The position numbers and the translations under genes are program-made. A DNA stretch of 64,000 nucleotides from assembly GCA_963732775.1 (NCBI GenBank), contig CAVTAR010000001.1, forward strand, positions 1,178,001 to 1,242,000, given 5' to 3'. Origin of the DNA: CAVRQM01 sp963732775 (GTDB lineage: Bacteria > Pseudomonadota > Alphaproteobacteria > Acetobacterales > Acetobacteraceae). The notes under the pieces are model-generated. The model made no database searches and was not told where the DNA came from. It was given only the letters and a program-made list of their open reading frames with translations. Shown piece by piece: positions 17,674 to 26,355 of this stretch; the stretch's first letter is position 1; every line of letters begins with the position of its first letter.

Positions 17674-18437
17674 GGCTGGCCGGTCCTGGTGCCCGCGCCC
17701 GACGCGGCCTCCCGGCGGCTCAGGCGAGGGTAGCCGAAGATCGCGAAATCCTTCCAGAACAGCTCCTCGATCCGCTCCAGCGAGCGCGCGCCCATACGAC
17801 CGACATAGACGCTGTCTGGGGAGTGCTCGGCGCGCTCCAGCGGACCGTGCCGGTTGTCGTCGATCGGGCCGGGCGTCGCGACCCCGATCCGCTCGCAAAG
17901 GTTGGCGAAATCTTGCTCGAACGCTTCGACGCGGCCGATGAAATCCACCGCCTGCCGGTCCGCGTGATGCGTCCAGTAGTGCGCCGGATGCAACGGCAGG
18001 CTGGTGTTGCGGCCAGCCTCCAGCACCTGCGCCTCACGCAGCAGCGCCACCCAGGTGTCGAAGTCGTGGTCCGCCCGGGCGAGCTGGGCGGCGTTCTCGG
18101 AGAGCTGCTCCAGGACGAGGTCGCGGATCCATGGCTGCCGGTAGGTCATCCCCGGCTGTTCGGCCAGGTCGCGCTGGATCTGGCGGAAGCCGGAGTAGAC
18201 GCGGTCATACGGATTGCGGACGAACGCGGCGGTGAGATAGCCGGCGCGACTTTCCGGCAGCGCGGCGAAGTCGGCGCAGGTGATGTGCTGATGGACCACG
18301 CGGTTGAGGAGAGGGTTGAAGTCGTAGAAGCGGTCGTAGGGACTCTCGTTGTAGGGCGCGAGCCGCGCGTGCAGCGTGGAACTCGCGCATTTCCAGGGAG
18401 CGTAGACGACGAACCGCCTGGCGTGGCTGATGATCAC
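17670..18437 (-). CDS. sulfotransferase family protein
   Basis: The 255-residue protein resembles PAPS-dependent carbohydrate sulfotransferases (Sulfotransfer_2 type). The 5'-phosphosulfate loop is YAPWKCASSTLHARL near residue 12 and the 3'-phosphate motif is FVRNPYDRVYSGFRQ near residue 72. There is no signal peptide. The start is a GTG at 18437 with GGGAGG 5 bases upstream. It is the first gene of the reverse-strand polysaccharide set and faces frr divergently across 114 bases. Together with a flippase and glycosyltransferase it suggests that the surface glycan is sulfated, although sulfation of a small molecule remains possible. Confidence 0.85.
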   Translation of the reverse strand: MIISHARRFVVYAPWKCASSTLHARLAPYNESPYDRFYDFNPLLNRVVHQHITCADFAALPESRAGYLTAAFVRNPYDRVYSGFRQIQRDLAEQPGMTYRQPWIRDLVLEQLSENAAQLARADHDFDTWVALLREAQVLEAGRNTSLPLHPAHYWTHHADRQAVDFIGRVEAFEQDFANLCERIGVATPGPIDDNRHGPLERAEHSPDSVYVGRMGARSLERIEELFWKDFAIFGYPRLSRREAASGAGTRTGQP

Positions 18438-18551
18438 GACGCCCTCCCCGCTGCGCTGCGACTCGCGGGCCCGAGGCTAGGCCCGGTCCCGGATTCTTGT
18501 CATAGATGCGCGCTCCGGCCGCTGACCACGGCCAAAGCCCTGGAGTTGCTG

Positions 18552-19118
18552 GTGACAACCGACCTCAACACCCTGAAGCAGGACCTGACCCGCCGGATGG
18601 ACGGCGCGCTCGAGACGCTGCGCCGCGAGTTCGCGGGCCTGCGCTCGGGCCGGGCCAGCCCGGCGCTGCTGGAGCCGGTCCGCGTCGAGGCCTACGGCAG
18701 CGAGGTGCCGCTGACCCAGGTCGGCAGCGTCGCCGTGCCGGAGGCGCGGATGCTGACCGTGCAGGTGTGGGACCGCAGCCTGGTGGGCGCGGTGGAGCGG
18801 GCGATCCGCGACTCCGGGCTCGGGCTCAACCCGTCGGCCGACGGCCAGCTGGTGCGCGTTCCGCTGCCGCAGCTCACCGGCGAGCGGCGCATCGAGCTGG
18901 CGAAAACCGCGGCGCGCTATGCCGAGGGCGCGAAGGTCGCCGTGCGCGGGGTGCGGCGCGACGGCATGGAGCAGACCAAGGCACTGGAGAAGAAGAGTTC
19001 CATCAGCCAGGACGACAGCGCCCGCTGGTCCGACGAGGTGCAGAAGCTGACCGACGGCTACATCAAGCGCATCGACGACCAGCTCGCCGAAAAGGACCGC
19101 GAGATCAAGCAGGTGTAA
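18552..19118 (+). CDS. frr: ribosome recycling factor
   Basis: RRF splits the post-termination ribosome with EF-G. The 188-residue product has the typical triple-helix domain (LKQDLTRRMDGALETLRREFAGLRSGRASPALL) and the small beta/alpha domain (RVEAYGSEVPLTQVGSVAVPEARMLTVQVWD). The conserved C-terminal helix is DEVQKLTDGYIKRIDDQLAEKDREI. The GTG at 18552 has GGAG 6 bases upstream. The gene normally sits right behind pyrH. Here it is the first gene after the inserted polysaccharide block, so it must have its own promoter in the 114-base gap. Confidence 0.96.
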   Translation: MTTDLNTLKQDLTRRMDGALETLRREFAGLRSGRASPALLEPVRVEAYGSEVPLTQVGSVAVPEARMLTVQVWDRSLVGAVERAIRDSGLGLNPSADGQLVRVPLPQLTGERRIELAKTAARYAEGAKVAVRGVRRDGMEQTKALEKKSSISQDDSARWSDEVQKLTDGYIKRIDDQLAEKDREIKQV

Positions 19119-19144
19119 AGGGGAGGGATGGTACACCCCGACCC

Positions 19145-19906
19145 ATGGCATTTCCTGAACCCGCCCGCGCGACGCCCGCCACCCCGCATCCGTCGGGCGG
19201 CGGCGCGCACCCTCGGCACGTGGCCATCATCATGGACGGCAACGGCCGCTGGGCGGCCGCACGCGGGCTGCCGCGCGTGGCCGGGCATCGCGCCGGCGCG
19301 CTGGCCGTGCGCCGCACCATCGAGGCGGTGATCCGCCAGGGCATCGGCTGGCTGACGCTCTACGCATTCAGCAGCGAGAACTGGGCGCGCCCGGCCGAGG
19401 AGGTGTTCGACCTCACCGGCCTGCTGCGCCACTACCTGCGCCACGAGGTGGCGGAGATGGCGCGCGAGGGCATCCGCCTGCGCTTCATCGGCGACCTGCA
19501 GCGCTTCGATGCCGACATCCGCGCCGAGATCTCCCGCGCGGAGGGCCAGACGGCGGGCAATTCGCGGCTGAACGTGGTGGTGGCCATGTCGTATGGCGGC
19601 CGGGCGGAGATCCTCGCGGCGGCGCGCCGGGCCGCCGAGGCGGTGCGTGACGGGCGGCTCGAACCGGCGGCGCTCGACGAGCAGGCGTTCGGCGGCCTGC
19701 TCTATACCGCCGGCATCCCGGACCCGGACCTGATGATCCGCACCAGCGGCGAGCAGCGGCTGTCCAACTTCCTGCTGTGGCAGGCGGCGTATGCCGAGCT
19801 GGTGTTCCTCGACGTGCTCTGGCCCGACTTCTCCGCCGACCATCTGGCGGCGGCACTGACCACCTTCGCCCGACGCGAACGCCGTTTTGGCGCCCGGCCA
19901 GGCTGA
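19145..19906 (+). CDS. uppS: undecaprenyl diphosphate synthase (isoprenyl transferase)
   Basis: UppS condenses eight isopentenyl units onto farnesyl diphosphate to make the C55 lipid carrier for peptidoglycan and polysaccharides. The 253-residue product shows the P-loop IIMDGNGRWA with the essential Asp31, GHRAGALAVRR, LYAFSSENWARP, AMSYGGRAEI, and the C-terminal PDLMIRTSGEQRLSNFLLWQ and ELVF motifs. The ATG at 19145 is the first possible start. The GGGAGGG upstream is about 17 bases away, longer than usual. It overlaps cdsA by about 20 bases. Confidence 0.96.
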   Translation: MAFPEPARATPATPHPSGGGAHPRHVAIIMDGNGRWAAARGLPRVAGHRAGALAVRRTIEAVIRQGIGWLTLYAFSSENWARPAEEVFDLTGLLRHYLRHEVAEMAREGIRLRFIGDLQRFDADIRAEISRAEGQTAGNSRLNVVVAMSYGGRAEILAAARRAAEAVRDGRLEPAALDEQAFGGLLYTAGIPDPDLMIRTSGEQRLSNFLLWQAAYAELVFLDVLWPDFSADHLAAALTTFARRERRFGARPG

Positions 19907-20597
19907 CGACCCTGCCCGTGCGCGGCGGCGCTGGGCCGACTTGCGTACGCGCCTGCTGTCGGCCGCGATCCTGGGGCCGCTCGGGCTGCTGGGCCTGTGG
20001 TGGGGCGGCGCGGCCTGGGCCGGGCTGATCGGCCTCGCCGGCGCGGGGCTGCTGCTGGAGTGGCACCGGCTCAGCCGGCGGATGCACGGCGCGCTGGCCT
20101 GGCGGGCGGGGGTGGGCGGCGGCCTGGGCATCGTCGCGGCGGCCCTGGCGCTGGTCTGGCTGCGCGCGGACCCGGCGGCGGGCCGGGCCGACGTGCTGTT
20201 CGTGGTGCTGGTGGTGTGGGCGAGCGACAGCGGCGCCTACCTCGCCGGGCGGACGTTCGGCGGCCGGCTGCTGGCGCCCAGGCTGTCGCCCGCGAAGACC
20301 GTCGCGGGGGCGCTCGGAGGCCTCGCGGCAGCGGCGGCGGCCGGCATCGCGGTGGCCGTGGGCGGGGCCGGCGGCACCCCCGGCGCCGCGGCTGTCGTCG
20401 CGCTGCTGCTGGGGGCGGGCGCGCAGGCCGGCGACCTGCTGGAGAGCGCGGCCAAGCGGGCGGCGGGCGTGAAGGACTCGGGCTGGCTCATCCCCGGCCA
20501 TGGCGGATTGCTGGACCGGCTGGACGGGATGCTGGCGGCGAGCCTGATCGCGGCCCTACTGGCGGCGCGCGCGGGCCGTGGCGTAGTGTTCTGGTGA
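19887..20597 (+). CDS. cdsA: phosphatidate cytidylyltransferase
   Basis: CdsA makes CDP-diacylglycerol in the inner membrane, the branch point of phospholipid synthesis. The 236-residue protein has about six hydrophobic helices and the family signature SPAKTVAG, later GDLLESAAKRAAGVKDSGWLIPGHGGLLDRLDG. It is shorter than the 270 to 290 residues of enterobacterial CdsA, as is common in this lineage. The TTG at 19887 lies within uppS; a TTG at 19939 is an alternative. Its stop overlaps the dxr start (TGATG). Confidence 0.93.
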   Translation: MAPGQADDPARARRRWADLRTRLLSAAILGPLGLLGLWWGGAAWAGLIGLAGAGLLLEWHRLSRRMHGALAWRAGVGGGLGIVAAALALVWLRADPAAGRADVLFVVLVVWASDSGAYLAGRTFGGRLLAPRLSPAKTVAGALGGLAAAAAAGIAVAVGGAGGTPGAAAVVALLLGAGAQAGDLLESAAKRAAGVKDSGWLIPGHGGLLDRLDGMLAASLIAALLAARAGRGVVFW

Positions 20598-21814
20598 TGC
20601 ACCCCAATTATTCTCGCCCGTCGGCGCGCCATGATCCTCCCGCGCCGCGTCGCGTGACGGTGCTGGGCAGCACAGGCAGCGTCGGCACGCAGACGCTCGA
20701 TTTGCTGGCCGAGGCGCCTCCCGGGCGGTTTTTGGTGGAGGCGCTGGTGGCCGGCAGGCGCGCCGGCCTGCTCGCCGCGCAGGCGCGCAGGTTCGGCGCC
20801 CGCGTGGCGGTGATCGCCGACCCGGCCGGCTGGCAGGAGCTCGCCGAGGCGTTGGCCGGCAGCGGGATCGAGGCGGCGAGCGGCCCGCGCGCCGTGGTAG
20901 AGGCGGCGGCGCGGCCGGCGGACTGGACCATGGCGGCGATCACCGGGGCGGCCGGCCTGCACGCGACGCTTGCCGCCATCGCGGGCGGCCGGACGGTGGC
21001 GCTCGCCAACAAGGAGGCGCTGGTGTGCGCGGGCCAGGTGATGCTGGCGGCGGTGGCGGCCAGCGGGGCGACGCTGCTGCCGGTCGATTCCGAGCACAAC
21101 GCGGTCTTCCAGGCGATGGCCGATCGCAACCACGGCGCGGTCGAGAGGATCACGCTCACGGCCTCGGGCGGGCCGTTCCGCACCGCGAGCCTTGACGAGA
21201 TGCGCCGGGCAAGTCCCGAGGCGGCCCTGCGCCATCCGGTGTGGTCGATGGGCGCGAAGATCAGCATCGACAGCGCGACGATGATGAACAAGGCCCTCGA
21301 GCTGATCGAGGCGGCGCGGCTGTTCGACATGCCGAGCGAGCGCATCGACGTGCTCGTGCATCCGCAATCCGTGATTCACGGCATGGTCCACTATGCCGAT
21401 GGCAGCGTGCTGGCGCAGCTCGGCAGCCCGGACATGCGGGTGCCGATCGCCCATACGCTGGCCTGGCCGGAGCGGCTGGCCACCTCGGCACCCCGGCTCG
21501 ACCTCGCGCGGGTCGGCAGACTCGAGTTCGAGGCGCCCGACCCCGAGCGTTTCCCGGCCCTGCGGCTGGCGCGCGAGGTGCTGGCCGCCGACGGCGCCGC
21601 GGCTTGCATCCTGAGCGCGGCCAACGAGATAGCGGTAGACGCCTTCCTGGAGCGCCGGATCGGCTTTCTCGACATCGTCGCGGTCGCCGAACGGGTGCTG
21701 ACGACGCTCGGTGCCCGGCCGGCGGCGACGCTCGACGAGGTGCTGGGCGCGGACGCCGAGGCGCGGCTGGTCGCCACCCGCTTGAGCGCCGAGCGCGCCC
21801 GCTCGGCCGCCTGA
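20597..21814 (+). CDS. dxr: 1-deoxy-D-xylulose 5-phosphate reductoisomerase
   Basis: Dxr carries out the committed step of the MEP isoprenoid route with NADPH and a divalent metal. The 405-residue enzyme has the NADPH-binding VLGSTGSVGTQTLDL near residue 21 and LANKEALVCAG. The metal and substrate loop follows as LLPVDSEHNAVFQ, with TASGGPFR, then SATMMNKALELIEA and VHPQSVIHGMVHY. The ATG at 20597 overlaps the cdsA stop. It supplies precursors that UppS uses, encoded two genes upstream. Confidence 0.97.
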   Translation: MHPNYSRPSARHDPPAPRRVTVLGSTGSVGTQTLDLLAEAPPGRFLVEALVAGRRAGLLAAQARRFGARVAVIADPAGWQELAEALAGSGIEAASGPRAVVEAAARPADWTMAAITGAAGLHATLAAIAGGRTVALANKEALVCAGQVMLAAVAASGATLLPVDSEHNAVFQAMADRNHGAVERITLTASGGPFRTASLDEMRRASPEAALRHPVWSMGAKISIDSATMMNKALELIEAARLFDMPSERIDVLVHPQSVIHGMVHYADGSVLAQLGSPDMRVPIAHTLAWPERLATSAPRLDLARVGRLEFEAPDPERFPALRLAREVLAADGAAACILSAANEIAVDAFLERRIGFLDIVAVAERVLTTLGARPAATLDEVLGADAEARLVATRLSAERARSAA

Positions 21815-21831
21815 TCTCGAAGGATTGCCCC

Positions 21832-22953
21832 GTGTTCCATTTTCTTCCGCCGCCGCTCAACTCGATCGTGCCGTTCCTTATCGTGCTGGGCGTGCTGGTG
21901 TTCTTCCACGAGCTCGGCCATTACCTCGCGGCGCGCTGGATGGGCGTGCACGTCGAGGCGTTCTCGATCGGCTTCGGCCGCGTGCTGGCGCGCTGGCGCG
22001 ACCGGCGCGGCACCGAATGGCGCATCTCGCTGCTGCCGTTCGGCGGCTACGTGAAGCTGCACGGACAGGAGCGGCCGGAAGAGGTGGGCAGCGACGTGCG
22101 CGCCCTGTGGCAGCCGGGGCGGACCTTCCACGAGAAGAGCGTGGCGCGGCGCGCGGTGGTGATTGCGGCCGGGCCGATCGCCAACTTCCTGCTCGCCTCC
22201 TTGCTGTTCGCGGGGATGTTCGCCTGGCAGGGCCGGCCCGTGCTGCGCAGCGATGCCACCCTGGGCGAGGTCTCGGCGGACAGTCCGGCCGCCCGCGCCG
22301 GCCTGCTGCCGGGCGACGTGGTGCTGCGCGTCGACGACGCGCCGGTGGCGAGCTTCGCCGACCTGCGGGCGCTGGTGCAGCCGCGCCCGGATGCCAGGAT
22401 CACCGTTACGCTGCGGCGCGCGACTGCCGTGCTGACCGTGCCGCTGACGACCACGTCGCGCGTCGAGGACGGGCAGAAGCTTGGCACGCTCGGCGTGGCA
22501 GCCGGGATCGACTACGTTCCGGTGTCGGTACCGCGCGCGCTGCTCGCGGGCACGGCGCAGACTTGGGATGTCGGCCGGCAGATCCTCAGCGGCATCGGCC
22601 AGATCGTCTCCGGCCATCGCGGCGCCGGCGATGTCGGCGGCTTCCTGCGCATCGCCCAGCTCTCGGGCCAGCAGGCAGCACTCGGCCTGGCGAGCCTCGT
22701 CAACCTGGTGGCGATCCTGTCGGTCAACCTCGGGCTGATCAACCTGTTCCCGATCCCGGTGCTCGATGGCGGGCACCTGCTGTTCTACCTCGTCGAGGCA
22801 GTGCGCGGCCGGCCGCTGCCGCCGCGCGCGATCGAGTACGGGTTCCGCGCCGGCATCGCGCTGATCGCAGCCCTGTTCGTGTTCGCGGCCTGGAACGACC
22901 TCACGCATCTGGGCGTGGTGCGCTGGGTGGCCGGGCTGGTCGGCTCGTCCTGA
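21832..22953 (+). CDS. rseP: site-2 membrane metalloprotease RseP
   Basis: RseP cuts membrane-embedded substrates such as anti-sigma factors and signal-peptide remnants. The 373-residue protein shows the zinc motif HELGH (His26, Glu27, His30) in the first membrane helix. It has one PDZ domain (around GEVSADSPAARAGLLPGDVVLRVDD) and the third ligand in LINLFPIPVLDGGH before the last membrane segments. The GTG at 21832 has AAGGA 8 bases upstream. It lies 17 bases after dxr and 115 bases before bamA. That gap contains two strong hairpins. Confidence 0.95.
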   Translation: MFHFLPPPLNSIVPFLIVLGVLVFFHELGHYLAARWMGVHVEAFSIGFGRVLARWRDRRGTEWRISLLPFGGYVKLHGQERPEEVGSDVRALWQPGRTFHEKSVARRAVVIAAGPIANFLLASLLFAGMFAWQGRPVLRSDATLGEVSADSPAARAGLLPGDVVLRVDDAPVASFADLRALVQPRPDARITVTLRRATAVLTVPLTTTSRVEDGQKLGTLGVAAGIDYVPVSVPRALLAGTAQTWDVGRQILSGIGQIVSGHRGAGDVGGFLRIAQLSGQQAALGLASLVNLVAILSVNLGLINLFPIPVLDGGHLLFYLVEAVRGRPLPPRAIEYGFRAGIALIAALFVFAAWNDLTHLGVVRWVAGLVGSS

Positions 22954-22998
22954 ACCGCAGCCGCTTGGCGAAGCGGCAGGGTCGCGGCTATGGTCGCG

Positions 22999-23054
22999 CT
23001 CGCCCGGAGCGACTCCGGGCGAGGGCTACCCCGGCCGCGCGGGGAGCGCGGCCG
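22999..23054 (+). promoter_or_regulatory. two tandem perfect hairpins in front of bamA
   Basis: The first hairpin pairs 22999-23009 with 23013-23023 (11 bp, 3-base loop). The second pairs 23032-23040 with 23046-23054 (9 bp, 5-base loop). The second ends right where the bamA ribosome site (GAGAGGA, 23055-23061) begins. They could attenuate read-through from rseP or govern access of ribosomes to bamA. Confidence 0.6.
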
Positions 23055-23068
23055 AGAGGATAGGGTTC

Positions 23069-25423
23069 TTGATACGTAGCAGACTTGCCCGGTTCGGCCG
23101 TCTCCTCGCCGTCGCCTCGCTGGCGTGCCTCGCCTTGCCCCGCACCGAAGCCGCCGGGCAGGCAGCGCCGCCACGGTCCCGCCCGCGCCCGCCGGCTGCC
23201 GCCGCCCAGGGCGGCACGATCGCGGACGTGCGCGTGGAGGGCAACCAGCGCATCGAGGACGCGACAATCCGTTCCTACATCCTGCTGCAGCCCGGCGACC
23301 CGTTCGACCCGGAGCGCATCGACCGCAGCCTCAAGACCCTGTTCGCGACCGGGCTGTTCGCCGACGTGAAGCTGAGCCGGCAAGGCAACACGCTGCTGGT
23401 GCGCGTCGCCGAGAACCCGATCGTCAACCGCATCGCGCTGGAGGGTAACCACAAGGTCACCGACGAGCAGCTGCGCCCCGAACTGCAGCTGCGTTCCCGC
23501 GCGGTGTTCACGCCGGCACTGGCGCAGGCGGACCGGCAGCGCATTCTCGATCTGTATGCCCGGCGCGGCCGGTTCGCGGCGACGGTCGAGCCGCAGATCA
23601 TCAAGCTCGACCAGAACCGCGTCGACGTGGTGTTCCAGATCCACGAGGGCGCGCTGACCCAGATCAGCCGCATCGTGTTCGTCGGCAACCGCGCCTTCGG
23701 CCAGGACCGGCTGCACGAGGTGGTCAACAGCCGCGAGGGGCGCTGGTGGCGCATCCTGGCGAGCACCGACACCTACGATCCCGAGCGGCTCAACTTCGAC
23801 AAGGAGCTGCTGCGCCGGTTCTATCTGAAGAACGGCTATGCCGACTTCGAGGTGGTCAGTGCGGCGGCCGAGCTGGCGCCCGACAAGAGCGCGTTCTTCC
23901 TCACCTTCACACTGAACGAGGGCGAGCGCTATCGCGTCGGCACGGTCACGGTGAACTCGACGCTGCCGCACCTCGACGGCAAGACGATCTTGCCCGCCGT
24001 CAATATCGCGCCGGGCGACGTCTACGACGGCGATGCCGTCGAGCGCTCGGTGCAGGCGCTCACCGACGCGGCCAACGCGCGCGGCTACGAGTTCGTCGAG
24101 GCCAAGCCGCGCATCTCGCGCAACCGCGAGAAGCACACTGTCGACCTCGTGTTCGACGTGGTGCAGGGCCCGCGCGTCTACGTCGAGCGCATCGACATCA
24201 TCGGCAACACCCGCACCAAGGACAAGGTGATCCGCCGCGAGTTCCGCCTCGCCGAGGGCGACCCGCTGAACCCGGCGCTGGTGCGCCGCTCGCGCCAGCG
24301 GCTGGAGGATCTCGGCTATTTCACCGGCGTGCAGATCAACTCGCAGCCCGGCTCGGCTGCCGACCGCGTCGTGCTCGCCACCAACATCGAGGAGAAGGCG
24401 ACCGGCGAGCTGACCATCGGCGGCGGCTACTCGACGGATGCCGGGGCGCTCGCCAACGTCGGTCTGCGCGAGCGCAACCTGATCGGCACCGGCATCGACG
24501 CCGGCATCAACGGCGTGCTGGCGCAGCGGCGCACCGAGGTCGACCTGTCGGTGACCGACCCCTACTTCCTCGACCGCAACCTCGTAGCCGGGTTCGACCT
24601 GTTCCATGTCCAGAACAACAACCAGACCATTGCGCAGTACAGCGAGCGGCGCACCGGCGGTTCGCTGCGGCTCGGCTACGAGTTCACGCCCCATTTGCGC
24701 CAGGCGCTGACCTACTCCATCATCGAGCGTAACGTCTACAACGTGCAGACCGGCGCCAGCCTCTACGTGCAGGACGAGGCCGGGCCGTCGCTGCTGAGCC
24801 AGTTCGGCCAGACGCTGACGGTCGATTACCGCGACAGCGCAATCGACCCGCATACCGGCTTCGTGGTGCGCGGCGGCACCGACTTCGCCGGGCTCGGCGG
24901 CGACGTCCACTACGTCCGCACCAAGGTGGACGGCACCTACTTCCTGCCTCTGGAGAGCATCTTCGGCGATCCCGATTACGGGCTCGCGGTATCGGCGGGC
25001 GCCGGCTACCTGTTCAATCTCGGCGAGCGCGAGAAGATCATCGACCGCTTCTTCCTGGGCGGTGACAACCTTCGCGGTTTCGAATCCGGCGGTGCGGGCC
25101 CGCACGCGGTGCTGGGCGGCGACAGTCTGGGTGGGCGTTTCATCTGGACGCAGTCGACGGAGTTCCGCTATCCGCTGCCGATCTCGCCGGACCTCGGGCT
25201 GACCGGGCGCGCCTTCGTCGACGTGGGCGCGCTGACGCAGGTGAGCAGCATCCCGAACGGCGGGCCCGTGACCGACGACGCGAGCCCGCGCGTCGGCGTC
25301 GGCGTCGGCGTGTCGTGGAAGACGCCGTTCGGGCTCATCAACCTGGACGTGGCCGACCCGGTACTGAAGAAGCAGTACGACAAGACCCAGGTTTTCCGGT
25401 TTGGTTTCGGTACGAGGTTCTAG
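23069..25423 (+). CDS. bamA: outer-membrane protein assembly factor BamA
   Basis: BamA is the central barrel of the machine that folds outer-membrane proteins. The 784-residue product begins with a signal peptide (LLAVASLACLALPRTEA). Five POTRA domains follow (first strand IADVRVEGNQRIEDATI, last near IDIIGNTRTKDKVIRREF), then a 16-strand barrel with the L6 motif NLRGFE and a terminal phenylalanine. The start is a TTG at 23069, 7 bases behind GAGAGGA. A Pro/Arg-rich linker of about 20 residues separates the signal peptide from POTRA1. No frameshift is present in this long gene. Confidence 0.97.
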   Translation: MIRSRLARFGRLLAVASLACLALPRTEAAGQAAPPRSRPRPPAAAAQGGTIADVRVEGNQRIEDATIRSYILLQPGDPFDPERIDRSLKTLFATGLFADVKLSRQGNTLLVRVAENPIVNRIALEGNHKVTDEQLRPELQLRSRAVFTPALAQADRQRILDLYARRGRFAATVEPQIIKLDQNRVDVVFQIHEGALTQISRIVFVGNRAFGQDRLHEVVNSREGRWWRILASTDTYDPERLNFDKELLRRFYLKNGYADFEVVSAAAELAPDKSAFFLTFTLNEGERYRVGTVTVNSTLPHLDGKTILPAVNIAPGDVYDGDAVERSVQALTDAANARGYEFVEAKPRISRNREKHTVDLVFDVVQGPRVYVERIDIIGNTRTKDKVIRREFRLAEGDPLNPALVRRSRQRLEDLGYFTGVQINSQPGSAADRVVLATNIEEKATGELTIGGGYSTDAGALANVGLRERNLIGTGIDAGINGVLAQRRTEVDLSVTDPYFLDRNLVAGFDLFHVQNNNQTIAQYSERRTGGSLRLGYEFTPHLRQALTYSIIERNVYNVQTGASLYVQDEAGPSLLSQFGQTLTVDYRDSAIDPHTGFVVRGGTDFAGLGGDVHYVRTKVDGTYFLPLESIFGDPDYGLAVSAGAGYLFNLGEREKIIDRFFLGGDNLRGFESGGAGPHAVLGGDSLGGRFIWTQSTEFRYPLPISPDLGLTGRAFVDVGALTQVSSIPNGGPVTDDASPRVGVGVGVSWKTPFGLINLDVADPVLKKQYDKTQVFRFGFGTRF

Positions 25424-25428
25424 TGCAT

Positions 25429-26331
25429 ATGCGTCGGTTCGAGCTTGCCTGGCTGCTTCCGGTCGCCGCCGCCATCGCCTCTCTGGCGCTCGCGGCGCCG
25501 GCGACGGCGCAGGATTTCTTCATCCCCGGCCAGCCGAAGGGCGGCGCCCCGGCCGGGCCACGCGTGGCACCCGCGCCGGTGCGCCGGGCGCCGCCGCCGG
25601 CTCCGCCCGCGCCACCGCCCGTGGTGGCCGCACCGTTGCCGGGGCAGGCCGACGGCACCGACCAAGGGCAGGGGCCGGGCACGGGCGACCAGGCGCAGCC
25701 CGCGCTGCCGCCGGAGCCGGAGCTGCCGCCGCTCGCCAAGGGCACGGCACCCCCGGCGGCGGTGATCGGCGTCATGGGCGTGCCCGAGGTGATGCGCGCC
25801 TCCTCCGCCGCGCAGCAGGTGGAGCGCGCCATCAACGAGCGCCGCCAGAAGCTGAACGAGGACGCGCAGAAGGAGCAGGGCGCCTGGCGCGACATGCAGC
25901 AGGCCCTGGTCGCCGATCGCGGCAAGCTCTCGCCCGAGCAGGTGCGTGTGCGCGAGCGCGATTTGCAGGAGCGCATCACCAACTCGCAGAAGCAGTTTCG
26001 CGAACGCGGCCGAATTATCCAGCTCGCCGGCCAGTACGCCCTGGCGCAGATCGAGCGCACGCTGGTCTCGGTGATCAGGCAGGTGGCGGAATCGCGCGGC
26101 ATGAATCTCGTGCTGCACCGCCAGCAAGTGGCGCTGAACGTGAACGAGTTCGACATCACCGAGCAGGTGGCCGAACAGATGAACAAGGTGCTGGCGAGTG
26201 TCGTGATCCCGCCCGACGGCGTGGTGCCACCGACCCTGCCCGCCACCCCTCCCGTCGCCGCCTCACCAGGGGCGGCCCCTGGTGCCACCACGGCCGCCGG
26301 GATCGGGACCTCGCCGACGCCGAAGCCGTGA
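25429..26331 (+). CDS. OmpH/Skp-like periplasmic chaperone with long proline-rich linker
   Basis: Skp-type chaperones hold unfolded outer-membrane proteins on the way to BamA. The 300-residue product has a signal peptide (LLPVAAAIASLALAAPATAQ). About 80 residues very rich in Pro/Ala/Gly come next, then the OmpH domain starting at VIGVMGVPEVMRASSAAQQVERAINERRQ with its long helical arms, and a second Pro/Ala-rich tail. Typical Skp is about 160 residues, so the disordered parts nearly double it. The start may be the ATG at 25429 or a GTG at 25423, which overlaps the bamA stop and sits at better spacing (5 bases) from GAGG. Confidence 0.88.
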   Translation: MRRFELAWLLPVAAAIASLALAAPATAQDFFIPGQPKGGAPAGPRVAPAPVRRAPPPAPPAPPPVVAAPLPGQADGTDQGQGPGTGDQAQPALPPEPELPPLAKGTAPPAAVIGVMGVPEVMRASSAAQQVERAINERRQKLNEDAQKEQGAWRDMQQALVADRGKLSPEQVRVRERDLQERITNSQKQFRERGRIIQLAGQYALAQIERTLVSVIRQVAESRGMNLVLHRQQVALNVNEFDITEQVAEQMNKVLASVVIPPDGVVPPTLPATPPVAASPGAAPGATTAAGIGTSPTPKP

Positions 26332-26355
26332 CGGCGACGCTGTGACAGCCATGCC

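Noticed and set aside
13492..18551. Transposon or integrative element carrying the polysaccharide genes
   Set aside because: No transposase, integrase, tRNA or terminal repeat was visible at the borders, and base composition and codon use match the neighbours.
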